A stretch of 42,660 bases of DNA. Origin: CAZLGC01 sp964559275. Its GTDB lineage: Bacteria; Patescibacteriota; CALEFQ01. The notes under the pieces were generated by a model, which saw nothing but the letters and a program-made list of their open reading frames with translations, did no database searches and was not told the origin of the DNA. Numbering within the stretch: the first letter of the stretch is position 1; the number at the start of each line of letters is the position of its first letter. Positions 15,619-23,841 of this stretch are shown one piece after another. Location of the stretch: positions 1 to 42,660 of the forward strand of contig CAZLGC010000005.1 in the NCBI GenBank assembly GCA_964559275.1, written 5' to 3'. Position numbers and translations under genes: made by a program.

Positions 15619-15912
15619 ATGCAGGTAGAACTTTCTTACAAGAAAAAGCAGGTTGAAGTTGATGAGCTAAAAATCGAGCTGACGGATATTGTCACCGAAG
15701 AAATTGCGGCGGCACCGGGAGCCGAAGACAGCTATCCGGCCGGCAGCGGTATAACCGTTCACCTGAAACTGCACGAGGAAGAAAGCAGCCAGGATGTTGT
15801 CCTAAATCAACTTTCCAAACCGTATGAAAGTAAACCGGAAGTTGTCTGGCGAGATCACAAGGTCACTTTACTGGCGGCGGAACCGGATCAGGTTAAACTG
15901 GAAGTAACATGA
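15619..15912 (+). CDS. Small acidic hypothetical protein
   Basis: A 97-residue soluble protein starting MQVELSYKKKQVEVDELK. I recognise no domain. Alternating hydrophobic residues and the composition suggest a small beta-rich fold; there is no signal peptide or membrane segment. The last 4 bp (ATGA) overlap the start of the Nudix gene, so the two are probably one operon. No SD is visible before the ATG. Confidence 0.7.
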   Translation: MQVELSYKKKQVEVDELKIELTDIVTEEIAAAPGAEDSYPAGSGITVHLKLHEEESSQDVVLNQLSKPYESKPEVVWRDHKVTLLAAEPDQVKLEVT

Positions 15913-16349
15913 CTAAGCGACCCAGCGTCGGCTTCGGCGTTATGATTCTAAAAGAAAACAAGGTCTTATTGGGCCGGCGGCACGATGATCCTGATAAAGC
16001 TAGCTCAGAGCTCCACGGCGAGGGAACCTGGACGATGCCCGGCGGCAAGCTCGATTTTGGCGAAAAATTGAGAGATGCTGCCTGCCGCGAGGTCTTTGAA
16101 GAAACGGGTCTCCGAGTTGATTGTGACAATTTGAATCTCATCAGTCTCACCAATAATATAGTCAGTGATGCTCATTTTGTGACTTTGGGCTGGTTGTGCG
16201 AGAAATTCAGCGGCTCGCCGCAGGTTAAAGAACCAGATGAAATTACCAAGTGGCGTTGGTTTGAGCTCGGTGACTTGCCCAAAGAAGTCTTTCCTCCTAG
16301 TCGCCAAATATTGGAAAACTTTCAAACTAAACAAATATATAACGAATAA
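15909..16349 (+). CDS. Nudix hydrolase
   Basis: A 146-residue hydrolase of nucleoside diphosphate derivatives. The Nudix box is complete: GGKLDFGEKLRDAACREVF followed by EETGL, with the metal-binding REVFEE core (about residues 38-60). The family includes MutT-like (d)NTP pyrophosphatases and ADP-ribose hydrolases. Segments such as GVMILKENKVLLGRR and EPDEITKWRWFELGDLP resemble the nucleotide-triphosphate (NUDT15 or MutT-like) group, but the substrate is not certain. It overlaps its upstream neighbour by 4 bp and lies 4 bp ahead of the HD-domain gene. Confidence 0.9.
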   Translation: MTKRPSVGFGVMILKENKVLLGRRHDDPDKASSELHGEGTWTMPGGKLDFGEKLRDAACREVFEETGLRVDCDNLNLISLTNNIVSDAHFVTLGWLCEKFSGSPQVKEPDEITKWRWFELGDLPKEVFPPSRQILENFQTKQIYNE

Positions 16350-16353
16350 TTCT

Positions 16354-17364
16354 ATGGTCCCACCCCAAGAATCACAATCAGACGAAATTGAAAAAGCAGA
16401 AAAAGAATCCCAGGCCAGAAAAGAGCTGGTCGAGTTGGGTTTGGAAACTAACCGCGAAAATATTGAGGCGGTAGTTGATCAGATGTCCACTCGCCAGATT
16501 CAGGAAGGCTATGAGGATTTAATTGAAGCTATGGACAACCCGGAAGAACTAAAGGCCAAAATGGAGGAGAAAGGAATCAAGCGAATTGTCCATGCCGAAG
16601 GGTTAACAGTTTGGGATCATGTGAAGGCGACAATGGCGGAGGTGGAAAAGCTTGGTTTACCTGAAGAGGAAGACAAAGATTTGAAGATCCTAATGTTGTA
16701 TCATGATCTGGGTAAGACTGAAGCGGCGGTTTCGGAAGAAAGCCAGACGGCTTCCAAAAAAGCTTTGAAAAAAGGCAGGCTTTTTACTTATATGATGCGC
16801 CATGCCAGTTTGCGCGGGGATGATATCACGCGGGGACTTGAGGCGAACGGTATCAAAGGTCGCAAGCTGGAAATTTTCCAGCAGGTAATCGGCCATCACA
16901 TGGAAACTTCGCTGTTGGAACAGGATCCGAAGAAAACCTTTAATCTTTTTTCCGAGTTTGGTGACACCGATGAGGACCGGAAAGAAGTGGTGGCGCTACT
17001 AGTCCAGGTCCTGCATGTGGACGGCGAAGCGACCCAGCAGGTAGAGCTAGTTGACGGCGAGCTGAAATACTCGAAAAACGAAAAGAAGCAACGCCTGGAT
17101 CTGCCCGCAGCTTGGAAAGAATACGAGAAAGGGGAAAAAATAATTGCTGCGGAAAAGGCTAAAGCCGAGAAAAAGGCCGCAGCTGACAAACTAGAAAAAG
17201 AGATTTTTGGAACTAAACTTTCGGTCTATCTCATAGAAAATCGGGGCGTGAAACAAGGTCCAGAAGTAGGCAAGGCAATAGGTAAGGTCAAAGGCATAAT
17301 TGCGAAAAACAGGGGTAAATCTCCGCAGGAAATCAGGCAGATAGTTGACAGTACGGAAATTTAA
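16354..17364 (+). CDS. HD-domain protein
   Basis: A 336-residue protein with an HD phosphohydrolase-like core: VHAEGLTVWDHVKATM, LMLYHDLGKTEAA (the HD pair) and VIGHHMETSLL. The N-terminus (residues 1-70) and C-terminus (about 235-336) are highly charged and helical, with a Lys/Ala/Glu-rich coiled-coil-like stretch near residue 265. I chose the ATG at 16354 because upstream in-frame starts lie within the Nudix gene. The substrate is unknown; the arrangement with a Nudix gene suggests nucleotide housekeeping. A terminator follows at 17378-17401. Confidence 0.75.
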   Translation: MVPPQESQSDEIEKAEKESQARKELVELGLETNRENIEAVVDQMSTRQIQEGYEDLIEAMDNPEELKAKMEEKGIKRIVHAEGLTVWDHVKATMAEVEKLGLPEEEDKDLKILMLYHDLGKTEAAVSEESQTASKKALKKGRLFTYMMRHASLRGDDITRGLEANGIKGRKLEIFQQVIGHHMETSLLEQDPKKTFNLFSEFGDTDEDRKEVVALLVQVLHVDGEATQQVELVDGELKYSKNEKKQRLDLPAAWKEYEKGEKIIAAEKAKAEKKAAADKLEKEIFGTKLSVYLIENRGVKQGPEVGKAIGKVKGIIAKNRGKSPQEIRQIVDSTEI

Positions 17365-17377
17365 TCGGTTTCGATAA

Positions 17378-17401
17378 AAAATCGGGTGGTCCCCGGTTTT
17401 T
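17378..17401 (+). terminator. Terminator after the HD-domain gene
   Basis: AAAATCGGG (17378-17386) pairs with CCCGGTTTT (17392-17400), with one G-U pair, and ends in a T tract. Confidence 0.7.
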
Positions 17402-17402
17402 A

Positions 17403-17456
17403 TTTACAAAAATTAAAGATGGTGTTATAATGTTTAGTTTTCAAGTTCAAAGGAGG
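17403..17456 (+). promoter_or_regulatory. Strong promoter and SD of the TPR-like gene
   Basis: TTTACA (17403-17408), 17 bp, TATAAT (17426-17431). The SD AAGGAGG (17450-17456) lies 5 nt before the GTG start. Confidence 0.8.
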
Positions 17457-17461
17457 AATAC

Positions 17462-18253
17462 GTGAAAGCAAAAAGGGATGCAGAAGATTTCTCTGCAGTG
17501 GTGGAGGTTCTGGATCATATCAAAGAGCTTCAGCACCATGATCTGAAAGCTGCCATCGAATTGGCAACCGAGGCGCTGGTCCATTTCAGTACCGAGCGAG
17601 ACAGCGAGGATTTCCGGCGTCTGGAGCTGCGGTTGGCTCATCTGACGTATCTAACCGGTGATCCAGAGCCGTTTGTCAAAATCGCGGAGACGTTTGTTGA
17701 TCCCAGGCACCGGGAAGAAAAACGTCTGCAAGCGGAGAGTCACGGACTGCTTGGTATTTATTACCAGAATCAGGACAAACCGTTGCAGGCAATGGACCAT
17801 TACCGCGATGCCTCACGGCTGTATCGGCTGCTGATGGATAGGATCGGTATGATCAAGAACCTGATCAGCCAGGCAACTTGTCACCGAGATCTGCGCGAGT
17901 TCCGCTTTGCTCGCAACTTGCTGGAAAGTGTCCAGGACGGAATTCAGGGAGAGCCGGGGATGGAACGTTTGCACATCTGTGCAGTTCTGGAACTCGGCCG
18001 CCTGTCGTATGCCACCGGAGATTATGCAATGGCTGTTCTGCGCCTGGGCGATGCTCTGCATATTCCGGGAGTCGTGGAGTTTCCCAACGTTCTGGGCGAC
18101 ATCTACCGGGAGCTGGCCCGTATCTATCAGACAGAGGACCACTGTCATATCAGCCAGGCTTTTCTGGAGGCAGCCATCGCTATCTACCAGGAGAATGGCT
18201 ATGTCGGCAAGGCGCAGTCTCTCCGGGAGGAGTTCGCAGCTGAAGCTGCGTAG
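17462..18253 (+). CDS. TPR-like helical repeat protein of unknown function
   Basis: A 263-residue soluble, all-helical protein. The GTG start at 17462 is fixed by an AAGGAGG SD. Repeated helix pairs such as AESHGLLGIYYQNQDKPLQA, YRDASRLYRLLMDRIG and LELGRLSYATGDYAMAVLRL fit tetratricopeptide-type repeats (about five to six units), as found in scaffold or regulatory proteins. There is no signal peptide or catalytic motif. It is a single-gene unit with its own promoter and terminator. I cannot assign a partner. Confidence 0.75.
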   Translation: MKAKRDAEDFSAVVEVLDHIKELQHHDLKAAIELATEALVHFSTERDSEDFRRLELRLAHLTYLTGDPEPFVKIAETFVDPRHREEKRLQAESHGLLGIYYQNQDKPLQAMDHYRDASRLYRLLMDRIGMIKNLISQATCHRDLREFRFARNLLESVQDGIQGEPGMERLHICAVLELGRLSYATGDYAMAVLRLGDALHIPGVVEFPNVLGDIYRELARIYQTEDHCHISQAFLEAAIAIYQENGYVGKAQSLREEFAAEAA

Positions 18254-18266
18254 AGAAATCAAACTA

Positions 18267-18294
18267 GGCCGTTGGATTATTCCAGCGGCCTTTT
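18267..18294 (+). terminator. Terminator of the TPR-like gene
   Basis: GGCCGtTGG (18267-18275) pairs with CCAgCGGCC (18282-18290) and is followed by TTTT. Confidence 0.75.
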
Positions 18295-18298
18295 CGAT

Positions 18299-18330
18299 TA
18301 AAAGAAAAGCCGCCTGGGATGACAAGCGGC
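18299..18330 (-). terminator. Terminator of the small minus-strand gene
   Basis: On the minus strand GCCGC (18326-18330) pairs with GCGGC (18309-18313) and is followed by TTTTCTTTT. Confidence 0.6.
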
Positions 18331-18342
18331 GAAGGGTCTGCT

Positions 18343-18591
18343 TCAGCAGCAGATGACGATGATTTCTCCAGCGTAGGGAACGGCAGTGTGGAAGAAAATC
18401 TTCCAGATCGGATGGCTGGAAAAATATCTTTCCAGCTCGGCTGCCATGGAGCCGGTCACCTCGTGAGGGAGATCGTTGACCCGGAAGTACCGGCAACAGC
18501 TCTCCTGGACTTCGGCTGGCAGTTGCGGCTCCACGAAGTCGATGATGGCCCGGGCTTCAGCGGAAAGACTGTTGAAATCATTTCTAGACAA
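18343..18591 (-). CDS. Small hypothetical protein, 82 residues, TTG start
   Basis: The protein starts (M)SRNDFNSLSAEARAII. I recognise no family. It has three Cys (CC near residue 33 and CC at the very end) and a hydrophobic, aromatic C-terminal third that is not clearly a membrane helix. The TTG start is supported by the SD AAGGAGG 6 nt upstream and by a canonical promoter, TTGACC-N17-TATAAG (18623-18651). It is convergent with the TPR-like gene, with back-to-back terminators between them. Confidence 0.65.
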   Translation of the reverse strand: MSRNDFNSLSAEARAIIDFVEPQLPAEVQESCCRYFRVNDLPHEVTGSMAAELERYFSSHPIWKIFFHTAVPYAGEIIVICC

Positions 18592-18622
18592 GGTAAACCT
18601 CCTTGGGGTGGTTGTTAGTTTC

Positions 18623-18651
18623 CTTATATACTATTTTTTCGGCTAGGTCAA
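18623..18651 (-). promoter_or_regulatory. Promoter of the 82-residue protein gene
   Basis: On the minus strand TTGACC (18646-18651), 17 bp, TATAAG (18623-18628). Confidence 0.75.
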
Positions 18652-18653
18652 GA

Positions 18654-19319
18654 TCAAAAATAGCTCAGAGGATTATACCAATCGGACAGCTCAGCCTCCG
18701 TTTGTACGTAACCCCTTAAGTCAAGCTCATTATCTTTGTGCATCGCGAAATGGAGATGTTTGCGTTCAAAATCTGTTTCTTCGGTATTCCCTTCACCCAG
18801 ATGCCCGATAACTTCGCCGGCTGCCACCTCTGATCCTTTGCGAGGTAAGCTAGATGGGTCAAGGTGGGCATAGATTGTATCAATATTGACGCCGTCGATC
18901 TCGTGCCTGATAACGGTTAATCCGCCGTAACCGCTGACTGTCTGTGAAGTGATGACGGTTCCGTCAGCAATAGCATAGACAGGTGTCTTGTCTTCCCGAT
19001 CAGTGAATTCAACATCCACGCCGGTATGGTAGCCGGCGAATCTTTCTGGTTGGACCGGTGAGCTTTCCGGGGTTATATAGATGCCAAAAGGTTTCAGGGT
19101 TATTCTTTCTTCAAATTCTTCCACAGGTTCATACAGATAATTTTCTTCTTTGGGTGACGTTGTGATTGACGGAGTCGCAGCGGTAGTAGATGAGTTAGGC
19201 TTTTGACTTGTAATCGAATCAGTCTGGTCGTTGGTTTGTTGCACAAAAAAGAAATAGTAGCTGCTCAAAACAGCTACTATTAATATGACAAAAATGATTA
19301 GCCACTGGTAAGGTTTCAT
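18654..19319 (-). CDS. Membrane-anchored M23 (LytM-type) peptidase
   Basis: A 221-residue protein with an N-terminal membrane anchor (WLIIFVILIVAVLSSYYFFF, residues 6-25), a Ser/Thr-rich linker to about residue 60 and a C-terminal M23 fold. The metal ligands appear intact: H and D in GYHTGVDVEF and the HxH of KHLHFAMH. M23 enzymes cut peptidoglycan cross-bridges outside the membrane. The VIGHLGEGNTEETDFERKH loop is longer than usual. The start codon overlaps the topA stop by 4 bp, so it is translated as the last gene of the dprA-topA operon. Confidence 0.88.
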   Translation of the reverse strand: MKPYQWLIIFVILIVAVLSSYYFFFVQQTNDQTDSITSQKPNSSTTAATPSITTSPKEENYLYEPVEEFEERITLKPFGIYITPESSPVQPERFAGYHTGVDVEFTDREDKTPVYAIADGTVITSQTVSGYGGLTVIRHEIDGVNIDTIYAHLDPSSLPRKGSEVAAGEVIGHLGEGNTEETDFERKHLHFAMHKDNELDLRGYVQTEAELSDWYNPLSYF

Positions 19320-21559
19320 GTTGGTTTTTTCTTCGTCTGCTCTTTTTCAAATTTACATTCTTTATTAGAACAGCGGACTTTGCCCTTAGCAGCGAAAACG
19401 AGCAGCGAACCGCAATCAGGGCATTTCTCTCCAGTCGGTTTCTGCCAGAGAGCAAATTCGCAGTCGGGGAAACGGTTGCAGGCGTAGAAAGTGCGTCCCT
19501 TCTTACTGCGTTTTTCCACAATATCGCCTTTCTTACACTGAGGGCACTTGGCGTCTGTCTTTTTTTCTATCTTCTTGATTCCTTTACAGTCAGGGTACTT
19601 AGTACAGCCCAGGAATTCGCCGTAGCGACCGCGTTTCACCTGCATCGGGGCGCCGCACTCCGGGCATTTCTCGTTGGCGTATTGTTTTTGCATCTCCGCC
19701 TGTTTTTTGGCTTCTTCCGGCAGGGGCTTGGTGTTTTTGCAGTCCGGGTAACCGGAGCAGGCCATGAACTTGCCAAATCTGCCCATCTTGATCACCATCG
19801 GCTTGCCGCATTTTTCACAGGTTTCCTTTGTCTTTTCTTCCGTCAGCTTCTTTTTATCCAGCTCTTTATCTTTCTTTTTCAGATTATCTTTGAACGGTTT
19901 ATAAAAATCTTTCAAGACCGGCTGCCATTTTCGCTTACCTTGAGCGACATCATCCAGTTCCGATTCCATTTCGGCGGTAAACTTGAGGTCAACAATGCGC
20001 GGGAAATGCTCTACCATAACTTTATTTACCAGCTCCCCGGTCTCGGTCGGTTGCAGGCGGCGGTCGTCGTTTTTCTCTACGTAGCCGCGATCCTGAATGG
20101 TAGAAATTGTCGGCGCGTAAGTGGACGGCCGGCCGATGCCTTCGGCTTCCAGAGCTTTCACCAGCGAAGCTTCGTTGTAGCGAGCGGGTGGCTCGGTGAA
20201 ATGCTGCTGAGGGTCCAGCTTGATCAGGTTCAGCTTATCATCCTTGGAAATTTCGGGCAGCTCGTTTTCTTTAGCGCCAGTCGGGTATACTTTCATGAAC
20301 CCGTCAAATTTAATTACTGAACCGTTGGCGCGCAGTAGGTACTTATCAGCTTCGATATCAATAGTGGTGGCATCGAAGATAGCCGGAGCCATTTGCGAAG
20401 CGACCATCCGTTGCCAAATCAGGTTGTAAAGGCGGAATTGTCTTTTGTCCAAATACTGTTTTACCTGGGCCGGGGTTAAGGTGACATCGGTAGGGCGGAT
20501 CGCTTCGTGCGCTTCCTGGGCGCCTTTGGATTTAGTTCGGAAAACCCGGGGTTTATCCGGCGCATATTTTTCACCGTATTCTTTTTTGATAAAACTATGC
20601 GTGCTGGCTAGTGCCTGGGAAGACAGGTTCAGCGAGTCGGTGCGCATGTAAGTAATCAGACCGGTGGCTTTCTTTTCACCAAGCTCAATACCTTCGTAAA
20701 GCTGCTGAGCCAGACGCATAGTTTGCTTGGCGGAAAACCCCAGCTGATTAGCGGCTGATTGCTGCAAGGTGGAAGTTTTGAAAGGCGGGAAGGGATTCTT
20801 CTTTTTTTCTTTCTTTTTCACTTCGATGACTACGAAATCCGCTTTTTCTAGTGATTTCGTAATTTTGTTGGCGCTCGTCTTATTTTTGATGCCCATTTTG
20901 CCAATCTGCTTGCCTTCTTCTTTTAGCAGCTTAGCTCTGAAGGGTTCAGTTTTGGTATCGCCCCCCTTATCCAATTCAGCTTCGATTGTCCAGTATTCCT
21001 GCGGCTTGAATTTTCTAATCTCTTCTTCCCGGTCAACAATCATCCGGACTGCTACGGATTGCACCCTTCCGGCGGAAAGACCGTAGCGAATCTTTTTCCA
21101 GAGCAGGGGAGAGAGTTCGTAGCCAACCAAGCGGTCCAGTGCCCGGCGGGCCTGCTGAGCGTCTACCAGTTGCAGATCAATATCCCGCGGCGTCTCAATA
21201 GCTTTCAAAATAGCCGGTTTGGTGATTTCGTGAAAAACTATCCGCTTGGCCTGATCTTTCTTTGGTTTCAGTAAAGTCTCCAGGTGCCAGGCGATAGCTT
21301 CTCCTTCGCGGTCTTCATCAGTAGCAAAGTAAATAACCTCGGCATCCTTGGCTGCTTTTTTGAGAGCGGTGACCTGTTTTTTGGAATTTTCGGGGACGGT
21401 GTATTCCAATTCAAAATTTTTGGCGACATCAACGCCGATTTTATTTTTAGGAAGATCCCTGATATGTCCGTAAGAAGAGAGGACCTGGTAGTCTCGTCCC
21501 AAAAATCTTTTGATTGTCTTCGCCTTCGTCGGCGACTCTACAATAACTAAATTTTTCAT
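19316..21559 (-). CDS. topA: DNA topoisomerase I with four C-terminal zinc ribbons
   Basis: A 747-residue type IA topoisomerase relaxing negative supercoils. The Toprim domain starts MKNLVIVESPTKAKTI and has the acidic triad in YFATDEDREGEAIAWHLE. The active-site Tyr is in GLITYMRTDSLNLS. The C-terminus has four Cys4 ribbons in a row (CEKCGKPM, CPECGAPM, CPQCKKGD, CPDCGSLL, each with a second Cys pair). The start overlaps dprA by 4 bp and the end overlaps the M23 gene by 4 bp, giving tight translational coupling. Confidence 0.97.
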   Translation of the reverse strand: MKNLVIVESPTKAKTIKRFLGRDYQVLSSYGHIRDLPKNKIGVDVAKNFELEYTVPENSKKQVTALKKAAKDAEVIYFATDEDREGEAIAWHLETLLKPKKDQAKRIVFHEITKPAILKAIETPRDIDLQLVDAQQARRALDRLVGYELSPLLWKKIRYGLSAGRVQSVAVRMIVDREEEIRKFKPQEYWTIEAELDKGGDTKTEPFRAKLLKEEGKQIGKMGIKNKTSANKITKSLEKADFVVIEVKKKEKKKNPFPPFKTSTLQQSAANQLGFSAKQTMRLAQQLYEGIELGEKKATGLITYMRTDSLNLSSQALASTHSFIKKEYGEKYAPDKPRVFRTKSKGAQEAHEAIRPTDVTLTPAQVKQYLDKRQFRLYNLIWQRMVASQMAPAIFDATTIDIEADKYLLRANGSVIKFDGFMKVYPTGAKENELPEISKDDKLNLIKLDPQQHFTEPPARYNEASLVKALEAEGIGRPSTYAPTISTIQDRGYVEKNDDRRLQPTETGELVNKVMVEHFPRIVDLKFTAEMESELDDVAQGKRKWQPVLKDFYKPFKDNLKKKDKELDKKKLTEEKTKETCEKCGKPMVIKMGRFGKFMACSGYPDCKNTKPLPEEAKKQAEMQKQYANEKCPECGAPMQVKRGRYGEFLGCTKYPDCKGIKKIEKKTDAKCPQCKKGDIVEKRSKKGRTFYACNRFPDCEFALWQKPTGEKCPDCGSLLVFAAKGKVRCSNKECKFEKEQTKKKPT

Positions 21560-22650
21560 AATTTTATATAACGACTGCCGCCGATGTGGCGGACCAAACC
21601 TTTAAGCTCCATAATTGATAGTGTACTTGATATAACATTCACGTCAAATTTTGTCAAAAAAATAATTCTCTCTAAAGGGATCGGCTCAGCGGTAAGAACG
21701 CCGAAAATTTTCTTCTCGGCCGCTGTTTCTGGCAAAATCTGGCGGGCTGCTTGCGTTTGGCGCGGTTGTTCCAAATTCATAGCGGCAAAGATGTCATCAC
21801 AGTTGCGAACCAGAGCCGCCCCCTTAGTTATCAACATGTTGCAGCCGGCCGACATCGGGGCGGTTATGTTACCGGGCACGGCCATTACTTCGCGGTTTTG
21901 TTCCAAAGCGGTAAAGGCGGTAATCAGTGCGCCGCTGCGTCTACCCGCTTCGACAACAATAGTACCTCGGCACAAACCGCTGATGATGCGGTTTCTGAGC
22001 GGGAAATGGTGCTTGAAAGCCTTTGTTCCCGGTGGGTATTCGGAGATGAGGGCGCCATTTCTGACAATCTTCTCTGCCAATCTGGAGTTGGAACGCGGGT
22101 AAATTTCGTCTTTAGCAACACTTCCTCCCAGAACCGCGACGGTTCGACCGCCTGCCGCGAGCGTAGAGTTGTGAGCCAAACTGTCGATCCCCAGTGCCAG
22201 CCCGCTTACAACCGTGATACTGTTGGCGGCCAGTTCCGCCGCCAGTCTATTTGTTACCTGGTCACCGTAAGTGGTCAGTTTTCTGGTGCCGACAATGGCA
22301 ACCGCCAGATCATCAACAGATTTTATTTTCCCTCTTATATATAGTAGGAAAGGCGGGGAGTGGATTTCTTTGAGCAAACGTGGGTAGTTGGAGTCATTGC
22401 GATCCAGACAAACGATATTCTCGGCAGTCATTTGTTTCCACAGTTGCGTTGGATTCAGGCGCCGCCTTCTTCTAAAAATAGCCCGGACTGTCTTGGCTGT
22501 CATGCCCGTAGTCAGAAACTTAGCCAAGCTGGCGGAGCGCCAAGCTGCTTTGAAGCTGCCGAAATGTTTTTGGATCAATCCCAATCGTTTAGCTCCGATT
22601 TGTGGGAATTGATTGAACGCGTGCGCGTATATTTTTTCCTCCTGCTCCAT
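21556..22650 (-). CDS. dprA: DNA processing protein DprA (Smf)
   Basis: A 364-residue protein that loads RecA on incoming single-stranded DNA during transformation. Visible are an N-terminal HhH/SAM-like region, the Rossmann-like core with VAIVGTRKLTTYG, VVSGLALGIDSLAHNSTL, VAVLGGSV and FPLRNRIISGL, and a C-terminal winged helix. I place the start at ATG 22650 (MEQEEKIYAHAF). A TTG 60 bp further upstream lies before the predicted transcription start (-10 TAGATT at 22709-22714) and cannot be in the mRNA. No SD is visible. Confidence 0.93.
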   Translation of the reverse strand: MEQEEKIYAHAFNQFPQIGAKRLGLIQKHFGSFKAAWRSASLAKFLTTGMTAKTVRAIFRRRRRLNPTQLWKQMTAENIVCLDRNDSNYPRLLKEIHSPPFLLYIRGKIKSVDDLAVAIVGTRKLTTYGDQVTNRLAAELAANSITVVSGLALGIDSLAHNSTLAAGGRTVAVLGGSVAKDEIYPRSNSRLAEKIVRNGALISEYPPGTKAFKHHFPLRNRIISGLCRGTIVVEAGRRSGALITAFTALEQNREVMAVPGNITAPMSAGCNMLITKGAALVRNCDDIFAAMNLEQPRQTQAARQILPETAAEKKIFGVLTAEPIPLERIIFLTKFDVNVISSTLSIMELKGLVRHIGGSRYIKL

Positions 22651-22708
22651 AAAAAAATCCCAAAGTTGCCGCGGAATAAAAATACCCCGCGGGGAGGGAT
22701 GTAATTTC

Positions 22709-22759
22709 AATCTATCAGAATGGTTTCAGTTTGACAAATAAATTTCAGCAGTAATAATG
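22709..22759. promoter_or_regulatory. Divergent promoters with overlapping -35 boxes (dprA and zinc-ribbon gene)
   Basis: Plus strand: TTGACA (22731-22736), 16 bp, AATAAT (22753-22758). Minus strand: TTGTCA (22732-22737), 17 bp, TAGATT (22709-22714). The -35 hexamers share five bases of TTGACAA. Confidence 0.7.
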
Positions 22760-22788
22760 AAGCCAGTATATTGTCAGGAGGTGCTATC

Positions 22789-22959
22789 ATGAAATACTGT
22801 CCCCGCTGTCTGGAGGCCAACTATCTGTGGTCAAACCGGAAAACTTGCCCGCGCTGCGGCTGTGAGCTGAGAAGTGATCGTGGCAATTCCTACTCCCAGC
22901 TAGTGCAGGATGCGCGTAAAGCTGCTAATAAAAAAGCGGCTTTGTCCCGCTCGCAATGA
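22789..22959 (+). CDS. Small zinc-ribbon protein, 56 residues
   Basis: The ATG at 22789 lies 7 nt after an AGGAGG SD; an earlier in-frame ATG lacks a suitable SD. The protein starts MKYCPRCLEANYLW and has two CPRC knuckles (Cys 4, 7 and Cys 20, 23) with a further Cys at 25, then a basic helical tail. It probably binds one zinc and perhaps nucleic acid. It is a single-gene unit with a private promoter and terminator. Function unknown. Confidence 0.75.
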   Translation: MKYCPRCLEANYLWSNRKTCPRCGCELRSDRGNSYSQLVQDARKAANKKAALSRSQ

Positions 22960-22965
22960 AATTTG

Positions 22966-23002
22966 CACCCCTTTATCCGAATAGGCGCTGAAGGGGTGTT
23001 TT
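22966..23002 (+). terminator. Terminator of the 56-residue zinc-ribbon gene
   Basis: A perfect 8-bp stem, CACCCCTT (22966-22973) with AAGGGGTG (22991-22998), and then TTTT. Confidence 0.75.
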
Positions 23003-23004
23003 CA

Positions 23005-23033
23005 TTGACAAAAAGCCAAAAATGTGCTAATTT
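23005..23033 (+). promoter_or_regulatory. Promoter of the 226-residue Cys-rich protein gene
   Basis: TTGACA (23005-23010), 17 bp, TAATTT (23028-23033) with extended TG. The -10 is the same as that of the large structured RNA. Confidence 0.8.
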
Positions 23034-23062
23034 AAGTGAAACTACAGAAAAGGAGGAGCTTC

Positions 23063-23743
23063 GTGGAGGAATATACGATTCAAGCCTTTCGCTGCAACAG
23101 CTGCGGTCTGGGTGTAGTCCTGGCCTACGCTGAGGGCAGCGAACCTGACCGAGCCTGTCCGAAGTGCCACGAAGGTGGGCTCGAAGCTACGGATGAGGCC
23201 GTGGTGAACCGCGGCTGTCTGGTCCGGGTCGGCAGTTGCCAAGTGGTGGCGACTGACCAGAAGAAGTGCCCGGGCTGCCAGAGCTTCTTGGCACCGGTTG
23301 GGTCTCATGGTCCTTTCCAGAGCGCAGAGGATGTGCTCAAGATGAAGGTTGACTTCGAGAAGGCCCACCGGGGTGAGATCAGCTTGCTGCCCGAGCCGCC
23401 CCAGCGGGTTGTCATCAGCTCGCCGGTGGTCAAGAGGCAGGAGCTGGAGACCGCCAGTCGTACCTGTCAGAATCGCTTCTGGAGTGAGCGCCGTCGGGAG
23501 CGGATCAGATGCCAGAGAAAAGTGGCCCTAGGCCACGATCTTTGCATCGTCTGCCTCTTGACCAAGCGCTTTCGCACCAAGTGGGAGAATGTGTGGGACA
23601 AGCATCTGACCGCGAGTCAGCGCAAGTACCTACATGTCTGCCGCTGCAAGCGCTCCAAGCGCCGTGGCGCCAAGGAGTGCAACTGGTGTCGTGACCGTGG
23701 CAAGCGTGCCCAGGACGACTGGGTCAGGCGCACCTACGGCTAG
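23063..23743 (+). CDS. Cysteine-rich multi-zinc-ribbon protein of unknown function
   Basis: A 226-residue protein. The GTG start at 23063 is fixed by the SD AAAGGAGG upstream. Cys pairs occur along its length: CNSCG with CPKC, CPGC, CQNRF with CQRK, CIVC, then CRCKRSK and CNWC. This indicates three or more zinc sites. The C-terminal third is strongly basic (KRSKRRGAKE), compatible with RNA or DNA binding. I recognise no family. The gene looks more GC-rich than its surroundings and has its own promoter and terminator. Confidence 0.75.
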   Translation: MEEYTIQAFRCNSCGLGVVLAYAEGSEPDRACPKCHEGGLEATDEAVVNRGCLVRVGSCQVVATDQKKCPGCQSFLAPVGSHGPFQSAEDVLKMKVDFEKAHRGEISLLPEPPQRVVISSPVVKRQELETASRTCQNRFWSERRRERIRCQRKVALGHDLCIVCLLTKRFRTKWENVWDKHLTASQRKYLHVCRCKRSKRRGAKECNWCRDRGKRAQDDWVRRTYG

Positions 23744-23760
23744 CGGAGGGAAGAGTGTAA

Positions 23761-23791
23761 GGGGGTGGAACCATCGGTTTCACCCTCTTTT
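23761..23791 (+). terminator. Terminator of the Cys-rich protein gene
   Basis: GGGGGTG (23761-23767) pairs with CACCCTC (23781-23787) over an inner AACC/GGTT stem; TTTT follows. Confidence 0.75.
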
Positions 23792-23841
23792 CAATTGTCA
23801 GACCGATATTATTCTCTTCTGAAAAACAGATTTCTTGAGGC

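Noticed and set aside
16237..16353. N-terminal extension of the HD-domain protein
   Set aside because: It lies wholly within the Nudix gene in another frame and has no SD. The ATG at 16354 fits operon spacing.
22651..22710. Longer DprA starting at TTG 22710
   Set aside because: The -10 box of the dprA promoter overlaps this TTG, so the codon would not be in the mRNA.
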